Assembly: GCA_016869215.1 (NCBI GenBank)
Contig: VGEP01000007.1
Coordinates: forward strand, 62,001-126,000
Length of the DNA: 64,000 bases
Origin: Alphaproteobacteria bacterium
GTDB lineage: Bacteria; Pseudomonadota; Alphaproteobacteria; Rhizobiales; Xanthobacteraceae
Direction: 5' to 3'
The notes below the pieces were generated by a model, which saw only the letters and a program-made list of their open reading frames with translations, searched no databases and had not been told where the DNA came from. How positions within the stretch are numbered: the stretch's first letter is position 1; each line of letters opens with the position of its first letter. Positions 7,241 through 15,672 of the stretch are shown piece by piece. The position numbers and the translations under genes were made by a program.

Positions 7241-9601
7241 ATGGACCGCAATCCGAAAGCCGACGGCGGCCCGTATATCGGCCGCTCCCTGCCCCGTTTC
7301 GAGGACCTGCGGCTGGTCCGCGGCGGCGGCCGCTATTCGGACGACGTTTCGGTGCCCGGCCAGGCCTACGCCGCGTTTGTGCGCTCGCCGCACGCGCATG
7401 CGCGGATCGTCCGCATCGACGCCGCCGCGGCGCGCGCGATGCCCGGCGTAATCGCGGTGCTGACCGGGGCGGACTACGTCGCCGACGGGCTGAAGGGCGC
7501 GATGCAGCGGCCCAATCCCGCCGGCGCCATCGACATCAAGGTCCGCGCCTTCGATCCGGTGAAGCGTCCGGTGCTGGACGAGCCGCAGCATCCCATCGCA
7601 GTCGAGCGCGTGCGCTTCCCGGGCGAGGCTGTCGCGATGGTTGTGGCGGCGTCGATTTACGCCGCGCGCGACGCAGCCGAGGCCGTTCTGGTCGAATATG
7701 AGGTGCTGCGCGCGGCAACCGACGTGCTGTCCGCCGGCAACTCGGACGCGATCTGGGTGTCCGCGCCCGACAACGTGGCACTCGATCAGGAATTCGGCGA
7801 CGCCGCGGCGGTGCAAGCGGCGCTCGCCAAAGCCGATCTCGTCGTCGAACACACGTTCCGCAACCAGCGCATCGTAAACTGCCAGATGGAGCCGCGCTCG
7901 GGTGTCGCGTCATACGATCACGCCAACGGCAACTACACGCTCGTCTCCGGCAACCAGGGCGTCCACGTGCCGCGCATGGTGGTGGCGGAGAGCTTCGGCC
8001 TGCCGCCGGATAAAATCCGGTTCGTCTGTCCCGACGTCGGCGGCGGCTTCGGCCTGCGCAACAATCTCTATCCGGAGCAGGCCGCGATCCTGTGGGCTGC
8101 GAAGCGCACGGGCAAGCCGGTGAAATGGACCAACGACCGATCCGAGTCGTTCCTCACCGACTACGGCGGGCGCGATCTCGTGACGACGGCGCGTCTCGCG
8201 CTGACCCGCGACGGCAAGATTACGGCCTACCAGGTCGACCACATCGGCACCTGCGGCGGGCACACCGTGACCTATGTGCCGCTCAGCAACGCTTATCGCG
8301 TGGCAACGACCACCTACGACATTCCGCTGATGCACATGCGCTGCCGCTCGATGATGACCAACACCGCACCGACCGCGCCGTTCCGCGGCGCCGGCCGTCC
8401 GGAGGCGACGCTAGTGCTGGAGCGGCTCATCGACCTTGCCGCCGCCCGCCTCGGCATGGACCGCGTCGCGCTGCGCCGGAAGAACCTCATCGGGCGCGGC
8501 AAGCTGCCCTACCGCACCGCGAGCGGGCTCCTCTACGACAGTGGCGATTTCACCGGCAACATGAAGCGCGTCTTGGAGAGCGCCGACTGGAAGGGCTTTG
8601 CCGCGCGCAAGCGCCAATCGAAGAAGCACGGCAAGCTGCGCGGCATCGGCATCTCGAACTACGTCGAGACGCCGGTCGGCATACCGCACGAGCGCGTCGA
8701 GGTCACGGTGCGCGCGGAGGGCGCGGTCGAGCTTGCGGTCGGCACGCAGTCGACTGGCCAGGGGCACGAAACGACGTTCGCGCAGGTGATGGCCGACCTG
8801 CTCGGCGTGAAGCCTGAAGAGATCGTGTTCATCGGCGGCGACACCGCCAAGGTCGCCTCCGGCAGCGGCACCCACTCCGACCGTTCGATGCGGCTTGGCG
8901 GCACGCTGATGGTGCAGGCCTCGGGCGACGTGGTGACGCAGGCCAAGGCCGCGGTGGCGAAGCTGCTCAGCGTTTCCGAGCGCGAGGTCGATTTCTCCGA
9001 CGGGTCGTTTGCCGCGCCCGGCAGCAACCGGCGGCTGACGATCTACGACGTGGCGCGCGCGGTCGCCGACAACCCCGCGCTCGCCGCGAACGGGCAATTG
9101 CACGCCAAGGCGACATTCACCGGACGCATACCCGCATACCCGACGGGCTGTGCCATCTGCGAGGTCGAGGTCGACCCGGACACCGGGACGGTCGAGATCG
9201 TCCGCTATTCGTCCATCGACGACGCCGGCCAGGCGATCAATCCGATGATCCTGCACGGCCAGGTCCACGGCGGCATCGTGCAGGGCTTGGGCCAGGCCCT
9301 GTCCGAAGACGTGGCCTACGGCGACAACGGGCAGGTGTTGAGCGGCAGTTTCATGGATTACGCCCTGCCGCGCGCCCGCAGCGTGCCGTCGTTCGCCATC
9401 GAACTGGCCGAGGACCCGACCAAGGGGAACCCGCTGCGCGTCAAGGGCGGCGGTGAAGCCGGCATCACACCGGCGCTTGCTGTGGCCATGAACGCGATCA
9501 TGGATGCGCTGAAGGGATACGGCATCGAGCACATCGACATGCCCGCGACGCCGCATCGGATTTGGCGCGCGATCCGGGACGCGAAGGGCGGCCATTCTTG
9601 A
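7241..9601 (+). CDS. Molybdenum hydroxylase large subunit (CoxL/aldehyde oxidase type), orphan copy 1
   Basis: About 786 residues from the ATG at 7241; a TTG at 7211 is a weaker alternative start. The molybdopterin-binding fold is complete: GRSLPRFEDLRLVRGGGRYSDD, FVRSPHAHARI, the cofactor loops CPDVGGGFGLR and APFRGAGRPEA, TGQGHETTFAQ, and KGGGEAGITPA, which carries the expected catalytic Glu. These enzymes hydroxylate aldehydes, purines, heteroaromatics or CO, normally with a 2Fe-2S subunit and an FAD subunit. Neither lies beside this gene. The Cys of the CO-dehydrogenase AYxCSFR loop is absent, so it is not a form I CO dehydrogenase. Confidence 0.93.
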   Translation: MDRNPKADGGPYIGRSLPRFEDLRLVRGGGRYSDDVSVPGQAYAAFVRSPHAHARIVRIDAAAARAMPGVIAVLTGADYVADGLKGAMQRPNPAGAIDIKVRAFDPVKRPVLDEPQHPIAVERVRFPGEAVAMVVAASIYAARDAAEAVLVEYEVLRAATDVLSAGNSDAIWVSAPDNVALDQEFGDAAAVQAALAKADLVVEHTFRNQRIVNCQMEPRSGVASYDHANGNYTLVSGNQGVHVPRMVVAESFGLPPDKIRFVCPDVGGGFGLRNNLYPEQAAILWAAKRTGKPVKWTNDRSESFLTDYGGRDLVTTARLALTRDGKITAYQVDHIGTCGGHTVTYVPLSNAYRVATTTYDIPLMHMRCRSMMTNTAPTAPFRGAGRPEATLVLERLIDLAAARLGMDRVALRRKNLIGRGKLPYRTASGLLYDSGDFTGNMKRVLESADWKGFAARKRQSKKHGKLRGIGISNYVETPVGIPHERVEVTVRAEGAVELAVGTQSTGQGHETTFAQVMADLLGVKPEEIVFIGGDTAKVASGSGTHSDRSMRLGGTLMVQASGDVVTQAKAAVAKLLSVSEREVDFSDGSFAAPGSNRRLTIYDVARAVADNPALAANGQLHAKATFTGRIPAYPTGCAICEVEVDPDTGTVEIVRYSSIDDAGQAINPMILHGQVHGGIVQGLGQALSEDVAYGDNGQVLSGSFMDYALPRARSVPSFAIELAEDPTKGNPLRVKGGGEAGITPALAVAMNAIMDALKGYGIEHIDMPATPHRIWRAIRDAKGGHS

Positions 9602-9775
9602 AGTCGCAGCGCATTTGTTGTCGTGCTTTCCGAAGTCGATGCAAAATCGATTGCCCTACTTATCGTTCTGTTAAAGCCCCGGCGGATAACTCGGACGGCC
9701 AGCGCGCCGGTTTAACGATTGGATTGCCGCCAGCGCCGCGGTACTGCGGTCATGACGCCTGAAACGGCGCTTCGC

Positions 9776-10519
9776 TCAGCCTGGGTTGACAGCCGACGTG
9801 GGTCGCGCGGTCGACCGGTTGGGAGAGCCTTCGTTGTCGATCTCGATCCGGAAGACTTCGGACAAGCCTGCCCTTCCAGACGGCGTCAGTTGGAGCGCCC
9901 GGCTGCCCGGCGCAGATTTGAGCCATCCGAGCACCAATAGACGCTCCAGAATTCGAGCGCCGACCAATCCCTTGAGGTGATAACGACGCTCGCTCCAGTC
10001 GAGACAAGGCTGGCAGAAAATCCGGCGAGTCCGCGGCGTCAGATCGACGCCGAACGCAGCAAGGAAAAGCGCGCCCGAAGCCGTGACCTCGCCGCCTTCA
10101 TCGGTGAGTACGATGTGCCCCATGGCCACAAGCGCATAGGTCACAGCGACACCCAACCGGCCGGCCAGGTGATCGTAGCAGCTTCGGGCGAAACGAAGTG
10201 CATCGTCGTTTGCCGACCGCGGCTGACGGCGGGGCGGCGCCTCTATGGCGGCGACGACCTTCATGCTCTCCAGCATTGTCGCGACCAGTGGGGACGCGAT
10301 CCGGTAATAGCTGAAGCGGCGGTTGCGAGTGACGGTCAAAAGCCGCGCGGCAACCAGCTTGCTCAGGTGGCTGCTCGCCGTCGAGCGCGAGACGTTGGCG
10401 CAGTAAGCGAGCTCGGTGGCTGTCAGCGACTGGCCGCCCATGAGCGCGTTAAGCATCGTCGCTCGCGCAGTGTCGCCCACGAGAGCGGCCACTTCCACCA
10501 AATTTGCGGCGGCGACCAT
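9776..10519 (-). CDS. ArsR-like winged-helix transcriptional regulator
   Basis: 247 residues from the ATG at 10519, preceded by GGTAGGG; a TTG start at 10597 would add 26 residues. An N-terminal ArsR-type winged helix (about residues 5-85) contains the recognition helix region CANVSRSTASSHLSKLVAARLL. The C-terminal part has FCQPCLDWSERRYHLKGLVG, with a CxxC pair that may sense metal, redox state or ligand, as in other long ArsR-family members. It is transcribed divergently from the TauE/SafE exporter at 10665, which it probably controls. Confidence 0.85.
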   Translation of the reverse strand: MVAAANLVEVAALVGDTARATMLNALMGGQSLTATELAYCANVSRSTASSHLSKLVAARLLTVTRNRRFSYYRIASPLVATMLESMKVVAAIEAPPRRQPRSANDDALRFARSCYDHLAGRLGVAVTYALVAMGHIVLTDEGGEVTASGALFLAAFGVDLTPRTRRIFCQPCLDWSERRYHLKGLVGARILERLLVLGWLKSAPGSRALQLTPSGRAGLSEVFRIEIDNEGSPNRSTARPTSAVNPG

Positions 10520-10563
10520 TCTCAACCCTACCGCCGATACCGAAAGCACATCAATCGAAAACA

Positions 10564-10581
10564 GTTCGGCATGGACCGAAC
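10564..10581. promoter_or_regulatory. Candidate operator dyad between regulator and exporter
   Basis: GTTCGG-N6-CCGAAC, a perfect 6-bp dyad, lies in the 145-bp divergent intergenic region between the ArsR-like gene and the TauE/SafE gene. Position and symmetry fit a binding site for the adjacent regulator. The link is inferred from location only. Confidence 0.4.
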
Positions 10582-10664
10582 CGTTCGCGAAAGACAATCG
10601 TAAACCTCAGCGAAAGAATGCCGGCTCCATTCGATCCGGAGAGCGGCGCGAAGCCTGAGCAGGA

Positions 10665-11459
10665 ATGACGGTCATCCAGGATATAAACGCCTTGCTGGCC
10701 CGCGCCCTCGATTTGGAGCAAGCGTGCATCGTTGCTGCCGTCGTTTGCAGCCTGATCGTCGCCGGCCTTCTGAAAGGGACAATCGGGGTCGGCATGCCGG
10801 TCGTCTCGCTGCCGCTCCTGTCGTTTTTCATCGACATCAAATCTGCGGCCATGCTGCTCAGCATGCCTTTGATCCTGAGCAACTTGCCGCAGGCGCTGGA
10901 GGGCGGAAAGACTGGGCGATGCCTCATGCAATTGATGCCGGTGATTGTCGGCATGGTTCCCGGTCTCTTTCTTGGAGTTCGAGTCCTGTTGGCGGTCGAC
11001 GGGAACGTCGCAAGGATTTTCGCGGGCTTGGTGCTGATCGGAGTTGGCGGCATTACGCTGCTTGCGCCAAAGCTCCAGCTTCAGACTCGCTTGGTTTTAC
11101 CGGCCGGCGTCGTGTTTGGATTTTTCGGCGGGGTTCTGGGAGGCATCGCAGCGATGTCAGGACCGCTCGTTTTCATATTTCTCCTTGCAAAGGGACTGCG
11201 CGGACAGGCCTTCACGAAGGAAGCATCGCTGCATCTCGTCATTTCTTCAGGCTTACTGGCAATTCTTCTGACGGTCAGCCGCCAGTTCAACTGGCTTGAC
11301 GTCTTCGTTTCGGCGCTTGCGATGGTGCCAGTCGCAATCGGCATGTACGCAGGACAACATGTGCGCGATAGAATCGCACCCGAGACATTCAAGAGGCTGG
11401 TGCTGATCGCGGTCATTGCCGCAGGCGCCGAGTTGGTTCGGCATGGCCTGTTCCATTGA
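10665..11459 (+). CDS. TauE/SafE (TSUP) family membrane exporter
   Basis: 264 residues, strongly hydrophobic, with about eight membrane segments in two related halves: LLKGTIGVGMPVVSLPLLSFF opens the first and GVVFGFFGGVLGGIAAMSGP the second. This pattern is typical of the TSUP family, whose members export sulfite, sulfoacetate or other organic anions. It is divergent from the ArsR-like regulator. Substrate unknown; the sulfite-reductase operon in the window makes a sulfur anion plausible but does not show it. Confidence 0.88.
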   Translation: MTVIQDINALLARALDLEQACIVAAVVCSLIVAGLLKGTIGVGMPVVSLPLLSFFIDIKSAAMLLSMPLILSNLPQALEGGKTGRCLMQLMPVIVGMVPGLFLGVRVLLAVDGNVARIFAGLVLIGVGGITLLAPKLQLQTRLVLPAGVVFGFFGGVLGGIAAMSGPLVFIFLLAKGLRGQAFTKEASLHLVISSGLLAILLTVSRQFNWLDVFVSALAMVPVAIGMYAGQHVRDRIAPETFKRLVLIAVIAAGAELVRHGLFH

Positions 11460-11467
11460 CAGGCCGG

Positions 11468-11573
11468 CCAGTGGCATTGCGGTTGGTTCGTCAGGTGTCG
11501 CAGGGACTATTCCAGGATGGGTTTGTCTCCCGGTACCAGTGGCATTGCGGTTGGTTCGTCAGGTGTCGCAGGG
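11468..11573. repeat. Direct repeat, 38-bp unit with 68-bp period
   Basis: A 38-bp sequence beginning CCAGTGGCATTGCGGTTGG at 11468-11505 recurs exactly at 11536-11573. The 30 bp between the copies are unique. It lies in the 405-bp gap between the TauE/SafE gene and the Rieske oxygenase gene and encodes nothing convincing. It is either a recent slippage duplication or paired protein-binding sites. Confidence 0.9.
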
Positions 11574-11864
11574 GCTTTCGGCGCAAACAGGCCGTCGACT
11601 TTATGCCGGACAAATAGGCAGGCTCGCCGGACATCGCGCTTGTGGCAAAGCGACGGGGGTCAAAAGCGGCTACCCCCGACCCATGATTGCGCAAGCGACA
11701 CGCGCGCCTCCGCCCCCGGCGGCGTGCAGACGTGCATTCGCAAAACGCAGGGGGTCCCGCTGCCGCAGGAACACATGGCCGAGGCATGTTTCGAGCGCCT
11801 CACCGCAACTTGACCCGGCCGGACGGCGCGTCGGATAATTCGCGCAATCAGCGGAGAGCGCACC
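11574..11864. other. Non-coding stretch before the Rieske oxygenase
   Basis: Apart from a GGAGAG ribosome site just before 11865 I see no gene here. Short open frames on both strands lack ribosome sites and family-like sequence. No convincing promoter or terminator was found. Confidence 0.5.
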
Positions 11865-12968
11865 ATGAACATCCAGGTCGGCCGCGACGCGGAACTCGCC
11901 GAAAGCAAGCGGAGCATGGCGAGCGGGAACTACCTCAGCAACGCGTGGTACGTTGCGGCCTGGTCCGACGACGTCAAGGAAGGCCAACTGCTCGGCCGCA
12001 TCATCCTGAAGGAGCCGGTCGTCATCTACCGCATGGAGGACGGCAAAATCGCGGCGCTGGCCGATCGCTGCGCGCACCGCTTCGCGCCGCTCAGCATGGG
12101 CAAGATCGTAGGCCGAAACCGCATCCAGTGCCCCTATCACGGCCTTGAGTACGACACGTCCGGTGCCTGCATGCTGCAGCCGCACGGGACCAAGAACATC
12201 CCCTCGCGCGCGCGGGTAAAGAGCTACCCGGTGATCGAGAAGCACAAGGCGATCTGGATCTGGATGGGCGACCAGCCGGCCGACGAATCCAAGGTTCCGA
12301 ATTTCAGCGTGCTGGACAACGTTCCGGAGCTGTACTCGACCAAGCGCGACGGCTTCACCATCAAGGCCAATGTCGAGCTGATCATCGACAACCTGCTCGA
12401 CCTCAGCCACACCTCCTATCTTCACGAAGGCATCCTCGGCAACGCGGAGACCGTGGAGTCCGACATCGGCGTCGATCTCGACGGCAGCGACGTGGTGGTG
12501 TCGCGCTACGCGAAGAGCGCGAAGCCGCCCGGCATGAACAAGCTGATGTGGCCCGACGTACCGGACAAGGTCGACAAGTTCACCGAGATGCGCTGGATGG
12601 CGCCGTCCACGCTGCGGCTGATCTCGGGCGTGTGCCTGCCAGGCTCCACCAAGGACAGCGGCTCGGGCTATCACGCGATCCATCTGCTGACGCCGGAGAC
12701 CGACCGCACCACGCACTATTTCTTCACCGCGGTGCGCTTCGGCGTGTTCTCCAAGGGCGAGGAGCTGAACCGGCAGATTCAGCAGAAGATCGCCGAGACC
12801 CGCCGCTTCGCCTTCGAGGAGCAGGACGCGCCGGTGATCGAAGCGCAGCAGCGCATCATCGACGACGCGGTGCAGCCGGTGAACCCGGTGATTCTCGCCA
12901 TCGACGTCGGCGTCGTGCGCTACAAGCAGGTGCTCAACCGCATGATCGCCGCCGAACAGGCGTCCTGA
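11865..12968 (+). CDS. Rieske 2Fe-2S aromatic oxygenase (vanillate O-demethylase-like)
   Basis: 367 residues. The N-terminal Rieske domain has both ligand pairs, C69-A-H71 (RCAHRF) and C89-P-Y-H92 (CPYHGLEYD). The C-terminal catalytic domain has DNLLDLSHTSYLHEG, which supplies the two His ligands (about H182 and H187) of the mononuclear iron. The layout matches VanA-type ring-hydroxylating or O-demethylating oxygenases of aromatic acids. These need a separate reductase, and none is adjacent. GGAGAG precedes the ATG. Confidence 0.92.
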   Translation: MNIQVGRDAELAESKRSMASGNYLSNAWYVAAWSDDVKEGQLLGRIILKEPVVIYRMEDGKIAALADRCAHRFAPLSMGKIVGRNRIQCPYHGLEYDTSGACMLQPHGTKNIPSRARVKSYPVIEKHKAIWIWMGDQPADESKVPNFSVLDNVPELYSTKRDGFTIKANVELIIDNLLDLSHTSYLHEGILGNAETVESDIGVDLDGSDVVVSRYAKSAKPPGMNKLMWPDVPDKVDKFTEMRWMAPSTLRLISGVCLPGSTKDSGSGYHAIHLLTPETDRTTHYFFTAVRFGVFSKGEELNRQIQQKIAETRRFAFEEQDAPVIEAQQRIIDDAVQPVNPVILAIDVGVVRYKQVLNRMIAAEQAS

Positions 12969-12982
12969 TCGCGGCCGGTTAT

Positions 12983-13012
12983 CGTCGCCGCGGCTGTTGG
13001 GCCGCGGCGACG
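12983..13012. terminator. Stem-loop terminator between convergent genes
   Basis: A perfect 12-bp GC-rich stem (CGTCGCCGCGGC / GCCGCGGCGACG) with a 6-nt loop starts 14 nt after the Rieske stop and precedes the stop of the converging small gene. There is no U-run beyond TT. Confidence 0.6.
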
Positions 13013-13046
13013 TTGCGCCCGGCGATTCAAGCGCCGCAGTGCGCGG

Positions 13047-13241
13047 TCATGGATAGAAGCCCTTGATCGTGAGAACGATGCCCACGATCGCTCCGGCCAT
13101 CAGCAGGTTGGGGAACGCGACGGCCAGGCCCCACTTGTTCGGAACCCGGCTTGCTTCGCCTTCCTTCGGCACGCCCCACAAATAGCCGGCGACGGTCGCG
13201 GTTATCAGGCCGATTCCCGCCCCTACAATGAACACGTTCAT
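13047..13241 (-). CDS. Small two-helix membrane protein, unknown function
   Basis: 64 residues: an N-terminal membrane segment (VFIVGAGIGLITATVAGYLWG), a short polar loop (VPKEGEASRVPNKWG) and a second membrane segment (FPNLLMAGAIVGIVLTIKGF). No recognised family. The ribosome site is weak (AAGG 13 nt upstream). The clean two-helix layout and isolated position between terminator-like sequences support a real gene. Confidence 0.6.
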   Translation of the reverse strand: MNVFIVGAGIGLITATVAGYLWGVPKEGEASRVPNKWGLAVAFPNLLMAGAIVGIVLTIKGFYP

Positions 13242-13368
13242 TGGTTTTGCGCACGCCTTGTGCGCTCCCTGACGATTTCAACAAGGATTGCCCGCCGCCG
13301 GCCACGCAGCGCACGAGCGTCGCGCAGCCGGGAGAGGCGATGAATGCGGCCGGTGTGGCCGCGGGCCG

Positions 13369-13791
13369 TCAGGCTGGGAGCGGCGGGCCGCGGGCGTCGA
13401 ACGCGTCGGAAGCAGCCGAATGGACCGCTGCGGCTGTGGCAGGCGCGATCGACCGTCCTTCCCCATCGGGGCGGGCGGCGACCGTTGCACGAATCTGAAC
13501 CGCGGCTGCGGCGCCGGCAGCCAGGAAGGGCTCGCCGCGTTTGGAATCGCTGGAATCTAGGCTAACCGTGCGCGGCTGAATCCGGGGCAGGTTCAGCGGT
13601 TGGGACGCCCAAAGACCGGACACATAGCCCGGGCCCAATTCGCCAAGGCCCATTCCACGCCCGGCCTGAACCGGACCGGCTTGCCAGGCGGCGGGCAATA
13701 TCCAGTGCAGAACCAGCAGGATGGCAGCAACGGCCTGCATCGCCGTCCGCGGCGATCTCCACACCTGCTGCGCTGGCGATGCCCCGTTCAT
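13369..13791 (-). CDS. Doubtful ORF: single-pass membrane protein with Ala-rich tail
   Basis: From the ATG at 13791 it would give 140 residues: one hydrophobic helix (AVAAILLVLHWILPAAW), then a low-complexity Ala/Pro/Arg tail ending DARGPPLPA. Tails of this kind occur in uncharacterised rhizobial proteins, but no ribosome site is evident and GC-rich DNA makes such frames by chance. It is the only candidate in the roughly 690 bp between the small membrane gene and purC. Confidence 0.3.
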   Translation of the reverse strand: MNGASPAQQVWRSPRTAMQAVAAILLVLHWILPAAWQAGPVQAGRGMGLGELGPGYVSGLWASQPLNLPRIQPRTVSLDSSDSKRGEPFLAAGAAAAVQIRATVAARPDGEGRSIAPATAAAVHSAASDAFDARGPPLPA

Positions 13792-13937
13792 GGGTTCAGG
13801 CAATCCATGCGGGCCGTGCTTGAGTTCCACCAAGGCGGAACGTGACCGGCCCAAATCAATCCCTAAATTATACGCATGTTGAAATGTAGCTGAGCGCCCT
13901 TCATGGCAAGCGGCCGAACGACTATTATTTTGGCGAC

Positions 13938-15278
13938 GTGATCTCCAAACCGCAGGACCCAACCGTGGACGCCCAAACGGACGGACGCCAGACCAAAGCC
14001 TATTCCCTCGGCGCCATCATTGCCGAAGGCAAGACCAAGAAGATCCACCGGATTTCCGGTGAGACCGACCTCGTGAGTATCGTCGCTAAGGACGACATCA
14101 CAGCCGGCGACGGTGCCAAGCACGACATCATCCCCAACAAGGGGCGGCTCGCCACCGCCACCACCTGCAACGTATTCCGGCTGCTCAAGGCCTGCGGCCT
14201 GCCGGTTGCGTTCGAGGAGCAGGACAGCCCGATCTCATTCATCGCCCCGCCCTGCACCATGCTGCCCTACGAGGTGGTGGTGCGGCGCGAAGCGCACGGC
14301 TCCTATCTCAAGCGGACGCCGCATTTCGCCAAGGGCCAGTTGTTCCCCAAGCTGGTCGTCGAGTTCTTCCTCAAGACCAAGGACCGCGACTGGAAGGGCA
14401 AGCCGCTGGTCTGCGACGACCCGCTGATGGATTTCACCGAGGGCGGCTCGCAGATCAGGCTCTTGAACCCCGCGAAGCCGATCATCGGGCAGGAGCCGTT
14501 TCTGACGCTGGCCGCGTCCGACGTGCTGGCCAACAACGACGAATGGAAAATCTTCCCGGAGATGCGCCGCATCGCGCGTCACGCCTTCCTGGTGCTTGAG
14601 AAGGCCTGGCAGCTCGAAGGCGGCACGCTGGTCGATTTCAAGGTCGAGTTTGGTTACGACCCGAAGGGCCGCCTGCTCCTCGCCGACGTGATCGACAACG
14701 ACTCCTGGCGGGTGATCGAGAACGGCCACTATATCGACAAGCAGGTCTATCGCGACGGCGGCGCGCTCGACGACGTGGCCGAGAAGTACCGGCTGGTCGC
14801 CGAGACCACCGGCCATTTCCACCTGCCGCAGCAGCGCATCATCCTGTGGCGCGGCTCGGCGAACGACCCCACGGACGCATTCGCGAACGCGCTCGGCGAT
14901 CTGAAGGACATGATGACGGTTGTGACCTGCTCGATCCACAAGGAGCCGGTCGCGGGCGCGGCGATCCTGAACCGGATGATCCAGGAAGTTCCTGACACGG
15001 TCGTCATCGCCTACATCGGCCGCTCCAACGGCGCGGGCCCGACCTTGTCGGCGATGTCTACGATCCCGGTCATCACCGTGCCGGCCAGCGCCAAGGAATT
15101 CCCCGAGGACGTCTGGTCCTGCCTGCGCGCGCCGAGCGCGGTGCCGGTGATGACGGTGATGGAACCGTCGAACGCGGTACTCGCCGCGCTGCAGATCCTC
15201 TCCGCGCGCAATCCGATGATCTACGCCCACCTGCGGGCGGAGATCGAAAAGCGCACGATGAACACCATCGCGATCTGA
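13938..15278 (+). CDS. purC: Bifunctional SAICAR synthase / AIR carboxylase (PurC-PurE fusion, animal PAICS type)
   Basis: 446 residues. The N-terminal two thirds is SAICAR synthetase (EGKTKKIHRI, KDDITAGDGAKHD, GSYLKRTP, LVDFKVEFGYDPKGRLLLADVIDNDSWR). The C-terminal ~150 residues form an AIR carboxylase-like domain (WRGSANDPTDA for the usual GSxSD loop, IGRSNGAGPTLSA, PEDVWSCLRAPS). AGRSNGLGP and DVWSSLRLPS are the equivalents in vertebrate PAICS, so this is the animal-type arrangement for two de novo purine steps. The start may be GTG 13938 or GTG 13965; the latter has AGGA 7 nt upstream. Confidence 0.93.
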   Translation: MISKPQDPTVDAQTDGRQTKAYSLGAIIAEGKTKKIHRISGETDLVSIVAKDDITAGDGAKHDIIPNKGRLATATTCNVFRLLKACGLPVAFEEQDSPISFIAPPCTMLPYEVVVRREAHGSYLKRTPHFAKGQLFPKLVVEFFLKTKDRDWKGKPLVCDDPLMDFTEGGSQIRLLNPAKPIIGQEPFLTLAASDVLANNDEWKIFPEMRRIARHAFLVLEKAWQLEGGTLVDFKVEFGYDPKGRLLLADVIDNDSWRVIENGHYIDKQVYRDGGALDDVAEKYRLVAETTGHFHLPQQRIILWRGSANDPTDAFANALGDLKDMMTVVTCSIHKEPVAGAAILNRMIQEVPDTVVIAYIGRSNGAGPTLSAMSTIPVITVPASAKEFPEDVWSCLRAPSAVPVMTVMEPSNAVLAALQILSARNPMIYAHLRAEIEKRTMNTIAI

Positions 15279-15299
15279 CCGGCCTTACCCTTCAGGGTC

Positions 15300-15336
15300 C
15301 GCACCGCCGCCGTTATGGCGGCGGTGTGCTTTTTTG
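15300..15336 (+). terminator. Rho-independent terminator after purC-purE
   Basis: A GCACCGCCGCC stem pairs with GGCGGCGGTGTGC through a GTTAT loop and is followed by a six-T run. It lies 22 nt after the stop codon and is the clearest intrinsic terminator in the window. Confidence 0.9.
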
Positions 15337-15432
15337 CGGCCCCTTCATGGAACCGGTGCCGCCTTCGCCGCATTGATGGGGCGGAACTGCCATCCGTGAC
15401 GTTTCGAAGACTTCCCTGGGGAGAGGCAAGCG

Positions 15433-15672
15433 ATGCTTTGCCGCGTCATGATCCTTATTGCTGCAATCCTGACGATTGACGCACTGCCGGTGGCCGCGTC
15501 CGAACGGGCGGTCCGCGTCAGTGCATCGGACCGCGCCGCTTGCATGCCTGACGCACGGCGCCTGTGCCGCCACGCCATGCCGAATGTGCGCAATGTCGTG
15601 CTATGCTTCCTCAGCCAGAAATCCAAACTCAGCAACGGCTGCCGGGCGGTGCTGGCGAGCTATGGGCTCTGA
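15433..15672 (+). CDS. Small secreted Cys-rich protein (GLG1-like repeat)
   Basis: 79 residues: a signal peptide (MLCRVMILIAAILTIDALPVAASE) and one module with the spacing of the cysteine-rich GLG1-type repeat (ACMPDARRLCRHAMPNVRNV...CFLSQKSKLSNGCRAVL). Four Cys in the mature part could form two disulfides. Similar short periplasmic proteins are frequent in Hyphomicrobiales; function unknown. GGGAGAGG precedes the ATG. Its 3' end overlaps the converging MmgE/PrpD gene by 13 nt. Confidence 0.8.
   Translation: MLCRVMILIAAILTIDALPVAASERAVRVSASDRAACMPDARRLCRHAMPNVRNVVLCFLSQKSKLSNGCRAVLASYGL

Noticed and set aside
11416-11838. Open frames across the direct repeat after the TauE/SafE gene
   Set aside because: They overlap the exporter's end, have no ribosome site and change frame between the repeat copies.
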